In this document: in pieces, positions 58,901 through 64,000 of the stretch
Layout: every line of letters starts with the position of its first letter
Numbering within the stretch: position 1 is the stretch's first letter
Source: Diadema setosum
Lineage: Eukaryota; Echinodermata; Echinoidea; Diadematoida; Diadematidae
Direction: 5' to 3'
Length of the DNA: 64,000 nucleotides
NCBI GenBank assembly: GCA_033980235.1
Contig: CM067069.1
Span: 17,433,650 to 17,497,649 of the forward strand
Notes under the pieces: model-generated
What the model saw: the letters and a program-made list of their open reading frames with translations, nothing else
Databases searched by the model: none
Told to the model about the DNA's origin: nothing
Position numbers and translations under genes: made by a program

Positions 58901-61900
58901 TATTTCAATTCTAAAAACGCAAAAGCTCCGCGAGCGGGAGTGGGAATCCCCCTTCCCCTAAGTTCTACCTCACTAGACTTTATACATACGCACAGATGGT
59001 GCACATTCGGAAAAAGAGCTAAATGCCGTGATTTTAACACTTCGATGAAAAAGTGTTGCACCAAAAATTTGCCCCGGATCGCTGAATTTCAGGTCTGAAA
59101 ACGCAAAATCACCTTCGTGTGGGAGGGGATATGCCCCTATCTACACCCTCGTGTGCATGCTCTTTCTGTTTGATTGCTGAACAGACAGTGTTCATGATAT
59201 TCAGTGTAAGAATTAATACAAGAAGACTAGTGAGTTTAAATTATACTGTTTTATAGGCAAATTGTTCAATAATAATCTACACTGAAATATACTGCAACCT
59301 TAAGTGGGACTGTTTCAACTCGTTAAAACACGCAAAAACATGCATCAAATTGCACCATTTGCAACATCAAAATGCAAAAAGTTCTCACCGTGGGAGGGCC
59401 CCCCCCCCCACACCCTACCCTACCCCCTCGCTCGCTCCGCTCGCTCGGGTTCAGTCGAGTTCATGATATTCAGGGAAAAGAATTAATACAAGAAGTGTAT
59501 CTAAATTATATCATTTTATAGGCAAATTGTTCAATAATAATCTACACTAAAATATACTGCTACCTTAAACAAGTGGGACTGTTTCACGTCGATAAAATGC
59601 GCAAAAACATGCATCAAATTGCACCATTTGCAAAATCAAAATGCAAAAAGTTCTTACCATGGGAGGGGGGACACCTCCCTATCACACCCTCCCCTCCCCC
59701 CTCGTTCGCTCCGCTCGCTCGGGTTCAGTCGCGTTCATGATATTCAGTGAAAAGAATTAATACAAGAAGTGTATTGGAATTATACCATTTTATAGGCAAA
59801 TTGTTCAATAATAATCTACACTAAAATATACTGCAATCTTAAACAAGTTGGACTGTTTCACGTCGTTAAAACACGCAAAAACATGCATCAAATTGCACCA
59901 TTTGCAAAATCAAAATGTAAAAAGTTCTCACCGTTCCCACACCCTCCTCTACCCCCTCGCTCACTCCGCTCGCTCAGGTTCAGTCGCGTTCATGATATTC
60001 AGTGAAAAGAATTAATACAAGAAGTGTATTGGAATTATACCATTTTATAGGCAAATTGTTCAATAATAATCTACCTTAAACAAGGGGGAATGTTTCACGT
60101 CGATAAAACGCGCAAAAACATGCATCAAATTGCACCATTTGCAACATCAAAATGCAAAAAGTTCTTTACCCTGGGAGGGGGTACACCCCCTCCCACACAC
60201 TCCCCTCCCCAATCACTCGCTCCGCTCGCTCGGGTTCAGTCGCGTTCATGATCTTCAGTGAACAGAATTAATACAAGAAGTGTATTTAAATTATACCATG
60301 TTATAGGCAAATTGTTCAATAAAAATCTACACTAAAATATACTGCTACCATTAACAAGTGGGACTGTTTCACGTCGATAAAACGCGCAAAAACATGCATC
60401 AAGTTGCACCATTTGCAACATCAAAATGCAAAAAGTTCTTACCGTGGGAGGGAGGGGACGGACCCCCCTCCCACACCCTCCCCTATCCCCTCGCTCGCTC
60501 CGCTCGCCCCGCTCGCCCGGGTCCAGTTGCGTTCATGATATTCAGTGAAAAGAATTAATACAAGAAGTGCATCTTAATGATACCATTTTATAGGCAAATT
60601 GTTCAATAATAATCTACATAAAAATAACCTGCTACCATAAACAAGTGGGACTGTTTCACGTCGAAAAATCAAAATGTAAAAAGTTCTCACCGTGGGAGGG
60701 GGGAAACCCCCCTCCCACACCCTCCCCTACCCCCTCGCTCGCTCCGCTCGCTCAGGTTCAGTCGCGTTCATGATATTCAGTGAAAAGAATTAATACAAGA
60801 AGTGTATTGGAATTATACCATTTTATAGGCAAATTGTTCAATAATAATCTACACTAAAATATACTGCTACCTTAAACAAGTGGGACTGTTTCACGTCGAT
60901 AAAACGCGCAAAAACATGCATCAAATTGCACCATTTGCAACATCAAAATGCAAAAAGTTCTTTCACGTCGATAAAACGCGCAAAAACATGCATCAAATTG
61001 CACCATTTGCAACATCAAAATGCAAAAAGTTCTTACCGTGGGAGGGAGGGGACGGACCCCCCTCCCACACCCTCCCCTATCCCCTCGCTCGCCCGGGTCC
61101 AGTCGCGTTCATGATATTCAGTGAAAAGAATTAATACAAGAAGTGTATCTAAATGATACCATTTTATAGGCAAATTGTTCAATAATAATCTACATAAAAA
61201 TAACCTGCTACCATAAACAAGTGGGACTGTTTCACGTCGATAAAACGTTCAAAAACATGCATCAAATTGCATCATTTACAACATCCAAATGCAAAAAAGT
61301 TCTTACCGTGGCAGGGGGGAAACCCCCCTCCCACACCCTCCCCCCCTAAGATGAAATCCTGGCTACGCCGTTGCTTGAATGGGCCTGCTAACTTTACAAT
61401 TTGGTCAAATTGGAGGGATACCTAAATACTGATGAAAAGGTTGGTCAGGTTTAACCCATTGAGGACGTACTGATTTTGCTATAACACACATTTTTCATAG
61501 ACACCCTGAGTATACTCTGAATTAGTCTTCAACAAGTTAAATGAGCAAAGTGCTTTAGCACATAAAATGTCAAATGATAATGTAAAGTGCTGAGAGGGGA
61601 GAGGGATAAGCCTAAGGGAAGAGCAAAACCCACATGAAGTAATATATGTAGGCATGTTTGAAAGATGGATCAAATCTGCCATTTATCTCAGACATGGCTG
61701 TGACTTTTTTTTTAAATGACATTGATTGAGGCCAACTTAGGCCATTTATTCGGCAAAATAAAACACAATAATACGTAATAATGGCGTTTACAATGAGAGC
61801 CAGGCAGCCTTGAAAGCATCTTGTGCTTGTGTTAGGTTGCCTACACATGAAAATACAACTTTGCAATAGCAACATATATTACAACTGGTTCTGTGTGAAA

Positions 61901-63537
61901 TCAAGTAAATAAAAAAAATCATCACATTAATACGTACATAGTATATACACACTCTCACACACACATACAACACACACACACACACACACACACATGCAGT
62001 TTACATACTACTCTACTACTCAGTCATGGCTAACTGTTCAAAGAAAGAACGCTTCAGTAAGCACTTAAATCTAGAAAGAGTTGTACTGCATTTCAAAGCA
62101 GTACTTATTGAATTCCATTCACTTACACCTGTGAACCTAATAGAGTGGGATCGTACAGTCAAACGAGTAAAGGGATACCGTAAATTACTTCGGGAACGAG
62201 TGGAATACATATGAAAATAAGAATTTGTTAGAAACATATTATCAAATACAGAAGGGAGCATACCTCTATGATATTTAAACATAAAGATAAGGATATTCAA
62301 TCTGACAAGTTCATGCAATGGCAAAATCTGTAATTTAATAAACAATGGCAGACTGGGGCTATAATATGGGGCATTACTTATTAAACGCATTGTTCGTTTT
62401 TGAAGAAGAACAAGCTTATTAATATGTACATGATATGTTTTTCCCCAGATTTCATTACAGTAATTTAAATGTGGCAACACAATAGAGTTATAAATAATAA
62501 TCAATATTTTTCTTGGTAAAAAATGTTTGAGTTTTGATAAAATCCCAACGGTCCGTGAGATTTTTGAAGAAACATTGGATATATGAAGTTTCCAACTGAG
62601 GGATTCATTGATAAGTATACCTAGAAAAGATATTGATTCAGTTCTTTCAATAACATTATTATCTATCTTTAAAGTATCACTATTCAACGATACTTTTTTA
62701 GTCATAGAATGAAAAATAACATATTTTGTTTTATTATAATTCAAAAATAACTTGTTACACTTGAACCATTCATTTAATAATTGAAGTTGTGTATTCACTG
62801 TCCTTATTAATAAAGCAATATTCTTATGTGAAAACATAACCACTGTATCATCAGCAAAAAGTGAAAACTTAAATACACAAGAACAATTTACTATATCATT
62901 AACATAAATAAGAAAAAGCAGAGGACCCAAAACAGAACCTTGTGGTACACCAATATTTACAGAGAGATAAGAGGATCTGACACCATCGACCATCACATAC
63001 TGTTTTCTATTGGACAAATAATTTTCAAACCACTGTAACTGTACACCTCTCACTCCATATAAATACAATTTCTTAAGTAGAATCTTGTGGTCGATGGTGT
63101 CAAATGCTTTTGACAAATCCATGAAGACTCCACAACAATAATTACCATCATCAATTTTCTGCAAAATATAATCTGTGAAGGATATTACGCTAGAACATGT
63201 AGAGAAATATTTTCGAAATCCAAATTGTTCTGGTATCAATATATTATTTTTGGTTAAAAAATTAGAAAGACATATGAAGGTTTAACCAAGTGTGTGACTA
63301 AAATTTTGAAGTAGGACAACTTTAGTGCAGGTGCTGAATGATGATATATGTTAGTCACGTTTCATGCGTGTTTTAAAGTCTTCTAATTTTTTTTTTTTTT
63401 TTTATCATGGCTCCCACAGGAGATGGGGAACAGTCAAAGAAACGAGCTCTGCGCCTCTTAAGTATACTGAAAAATGCCAAGCAGCTGAGAGAGAAGAAAT
63501 TTTACAATCGTGAAGAAGTTTTGAGTAAAGGAAAAGG
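48052..63537 (+). CDS. GATA-like zinc-finger nuclear protein gene (6 exons found, 3' end outside window)
   Basis: Six plus-strand exons (48052-48105, 54910-55003, 55822-55971, 56566-56697, 57626-57697, 63420-63537) join into an open frame of 206 codons plus two bases, phases 0,1,1,1,1,2. The protein starts with a short acidic leader, then two basic clusters (RKSTRKRK and RQKRAK, a likely nuclear signal), then a C-x2-C...C-x2-C finger whose second half (LCNTCGLQF then KLRPRD) looks like a GATA finger. The spacer is 37 residues, instead of the 17-18 of true GATA proteins. A Cys-rich patch (TCPVYNTKPCGCIQKF) and a Lys-rich helix follow. A DNA- or chromatin-binding role is likely but not shown. 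I do not recognise the family by name. Confidence 0.75.
49150..49760 (+). repeat. Degenerate tandem repeat, about 180-bp unit
   Basis: Phrases such as AACATTCAGCTCC-GAAGATGCTAAA, GTCGAATGATCCCTTTGACG and CGGATGTTTGCTTTT recur three or more times. In intron 1 of the GATA-like gene. Confidence 0.65.
50335..51034. mobile_element. MITE with TATGTGACC-TGCACCTCAAAAC ends
   Basis: The left end TATGTGACCGTGCACCTCAA and the complement of the right end (ATGTGACCCTGCACCTCAA) match for about 30 bases. The interior is AT-rich, without a gene. Located in intron 1 of the GATA-like gene. Confidence 0.75.
51900..54240. repeat. Composite of G/C-homopolymer-rich transposon remains
   Basis: Several blocks of GAGGGAGTGAA, ATCCCCCTCCCAC, GGACTTTTTGTAAA and TTTATAGAGCATTTAAA recur with a period near 190 bases at 52090-52690. 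Very long G or C runs lie at 52131-52152, 52921-52953, 52969-52981, 53236-53250 and 53496-53515. The right end GGATACACCCCTG near 54235 resembles the end type of hAT-like elements in marine animals. Frames across it (for example 52902-53195) are Gly- and Pro-run artefacts. Confidence 0.5.
54910..55003 (+). CDS. Exon 2: basic, nuclear-signal region
   Basis: A TTCTTTACAG acceptor and a GTTAGA donor bound 94 bases, phase 0 to 1. It codes IARKSTRKRKMVNLAQ and, at the end, RQKRAKT: two basic clusters about 20 residues apart. Confidence 0.7.
55822..55971 (+). CDS. Exon 3: GATA-like zinc finger
   Basis: Acceptor AATCACAG, donor GTATGA; 150 bases, phase 1-1. Cys pairs SCDHC and LCNTC hold the predicted zinc ion. 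The 37 residues between are basic (RRKPGQKSKG). The intron falls right after the fourth Cys, inside the next Gly codon, and the finger continues in exon 4. Confidence 0.85.
56566..56697 (+). CDS. Exon 4: end of finger and acidic/helical region
   Basis: Acceptor CTCTGCAG, donor GTATGT; 132 bases, phase 1-1. It starts LQFDRKAKLRPRDPPPTEED, like the tail of a GATA finger (CGLYFK...RP), then a helix-like segment KRAELFAASLVEGLGEP. Confidence 0.82.
57142..57264. mobile_element. Small foldback MITE with CAGGGCCCTG ends (copy 1)
   Basis: Inverted ends CAGGGCCCTGTTTTAT and its complement; the inner arms with ATTGATT/AATCAAT also pair. It lies directly next to a second element of the same kind. Confidence 0.75.
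57265..57421. mobile_element. Small foldback MITE with GGGCCCTG ends (copy 2)
   Basis: Ends GGGCCCTGTTACATAA and the complement of TGCATCAGGGCCCTG. Arms ATCAAACATAAGTCAGAAAA and complement form a long stem. Confidence 0.75.
57626..57697 (+). CDS. Exon 5: short Cys-rich motif
   Basis: Acceptor GTGGTAG after a T/C tract, donor GTAATG; 72 bases, phase 1-1. It codes EKLTCPVYNTKPCGCIQKF, with three cysteines. The spacing suggests a second metal-binding or structural motif. Confidence 0.8.
58257..61373. mobile_element. Non-autonomous hAT-like element with internal tandem repeats
   Basis: The ends CACTGGCGTAGCCAGG and CCTGGCTACGCCGTTG are inverted, and the 8-bp CTTGAATG flanks both (58249-58256 and 61374-61381). 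An 8-bp target duplication and these ends point to the hAT superfamily. The inside holds C/G runs and the tandem array below; no transposase. It lies in the intron between exons 5 and 6 of the GATA-like gene. Confidence 0.88.
59191..61340. repeat. Tandem array, about 8 units of 235-341 bp
   Basis: TTCATGATATTCAG starts at 59191, 59460, 59734, 59989, 60245 (one base changed), 60532, 60767 and 61108. Each unit has a CGCTCGCTCCGCTCGCTC word, AGAATTAATACAAGAAG, TATAGGCAAATTGTTCAATA and TGCATCAAATTGCACCATTT. Length changes come mostly from deletions and a small internal duplication near 60960-61030. Confidence 0.9.
61955..61995. repeat. CA/TG microsatellite, possible LINE tail
   Basis: About 18 CA dinucleotides in two blocks, next to the LINE 3' end. 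Confidence 0.85.
62016..63283 (-). pseudogene. 5'-truncated LINE reverse transcriptase (CR1/Jockey type)
   Basis: A 407-codon minus-strand frame with DLSKAFD at residues 41-47, GVPQGS at 97-102 and FADD at 128-131, the reverse transcriptase core motifs. The C-terminal part is intact up to the stop at 62016. Sequence upstream to about 63283 continues in frame (SNFLTKNNILIPEQ), then a stop; the endonuclease and ORF1 are missing, as is usual for truncated insertions. A TG microsatellite follows about 20 bases after the stop (61955-61995) and may be the element tail. The open frame shows it is fairly young, but it cannot move on its own. Confidence 0.9.
63420..63537 (+). CDS. Exon 6: Lys/Arg/Leu-rich helix
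   Basis: Acceptor CTCCCACAG after a T tract, donor GTATGT; 118 bases, phase 1 to 2. It codes SKKRALRLLSILKNAKQLRE and further basic residues, a probable amphipathic helix. The gene goes on past the right edge. Confidence 0.8.
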
Positions 63538-63801
63538 GTATGTATGCTTGTCAAATTTCTTTGAAAGAAGAGAAGTATTTTGATATTTTTCTATAATTTA
63601 TATTTCCAGTGAATAATGTCAATCAAGATCTGCCAAATTACACATATTTTACTGCCTGTGAACAATTTGATTGATTCCTCGTATTATTCAAATAGTGAAA
63701 CTAGCAGTTACTTACATAAATGATCTGTGTTATGTATTTTACAAGAGCCAATGTTTTGAGGTGTAAATTTAATTGCATTATTGATATAATTCCCCCCCCC
63801 C

Positions 63802-63896
63802 CCGTTACAAAATCAGTCATTTCGTCCTACCGAAATGACAACATTTCATTAACGAAGTGAACATTTCGTTGGTGAAATGACTGACTTTGTAACGAA
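63802..63896. repeat. Short inverted repeat after a C run
   Basis: GTTACAAAATCAGTCATTTC at 63802 and its near-complement GAAATGACTGACTTTGTAAC, ending about 63895, form a stem; more ATTTCGTT words lie in the loop. Looks like a very small foldback element. Confidence 0.6.
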
Positions 63897-64000
63897 ATAG
63901 GCCATGCGACACTTGACGCTCCATATAAATTGTCCATGGTTAAAACCATGGTTTCAATTGTACCACACTCATGTGTGGCCAATGGATATTGCCCTGAGCA

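Overview
The window is eukaryotic: genes are split into short exons with GT/AG borders, and the space between is packed with transposon relics, minisatellites, CA/TG runs and long G or C homopolymers. A secreted SRCR-kringle-CUB mosaic gene, a Ty3/Gypsy element and the style of the foldback repeats suggest a marine deuterostome invertebrate, most likely an echinoderm. The taxon is an inference; no sequence here proves it.

Left third (1-18.8 kb): one minus-strand gene, never interrupted by a stop when its exons are joined. From 5' to 3' it has a TATA box (18784-18790), a signal-peptide exon (18567-18621), an SRCR exon (11900-12283), two kringle exons (10088-10363, 8548-8817), a 10-residue linker exon (6122-6151), three CUB exons (5476-5814, 4125-4484, 2773-3129) and another kringle exon (1697-1975). 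Every junction is phase 1, and the gene runs off the left edge. The middle CUB exon is a chimera of its neighbours, made by a recent tandem duplication of about 1.35 kb.

Middle (18.8-39.6 kb): no gene that I can support. It holds foldback DNA transposons (pogo-like, TTAA-flanked, a 9-bp-TSD element nested in a larger one), LINE 3' tails, degenerate telomere-like repeats and a TTAACACC element.

39.6-47.7 kb: a complete, young Ty3/Gypsy retrotransposon on the plus strand. It has matching 657-bp LTRs, a 4-bp TSD, a PBS, gag with a zinc knuckle, and pol (protease, RT, RNase H, integrase). Pol lies in the -1 frame behind a textbook frameshift signal (GGGAAAC, 6-nt spacer, 11-bp stem-loop).

Right (47.7-64 kb): a telomere-repeat-cored inverted repeat, then a plus-strand gene with at least six exons (48052-63537) for a probable nuclear protein with a GATA-like zinc finger. 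Its phases are consistent (0,1,1,1,1,2) and it continues past the right edge. Its introns hold a 3.1-kb hAT-like element with an 8-bp TSD and internal tandem repeats, a 5'-truncated LINE, and several small foldback elements.
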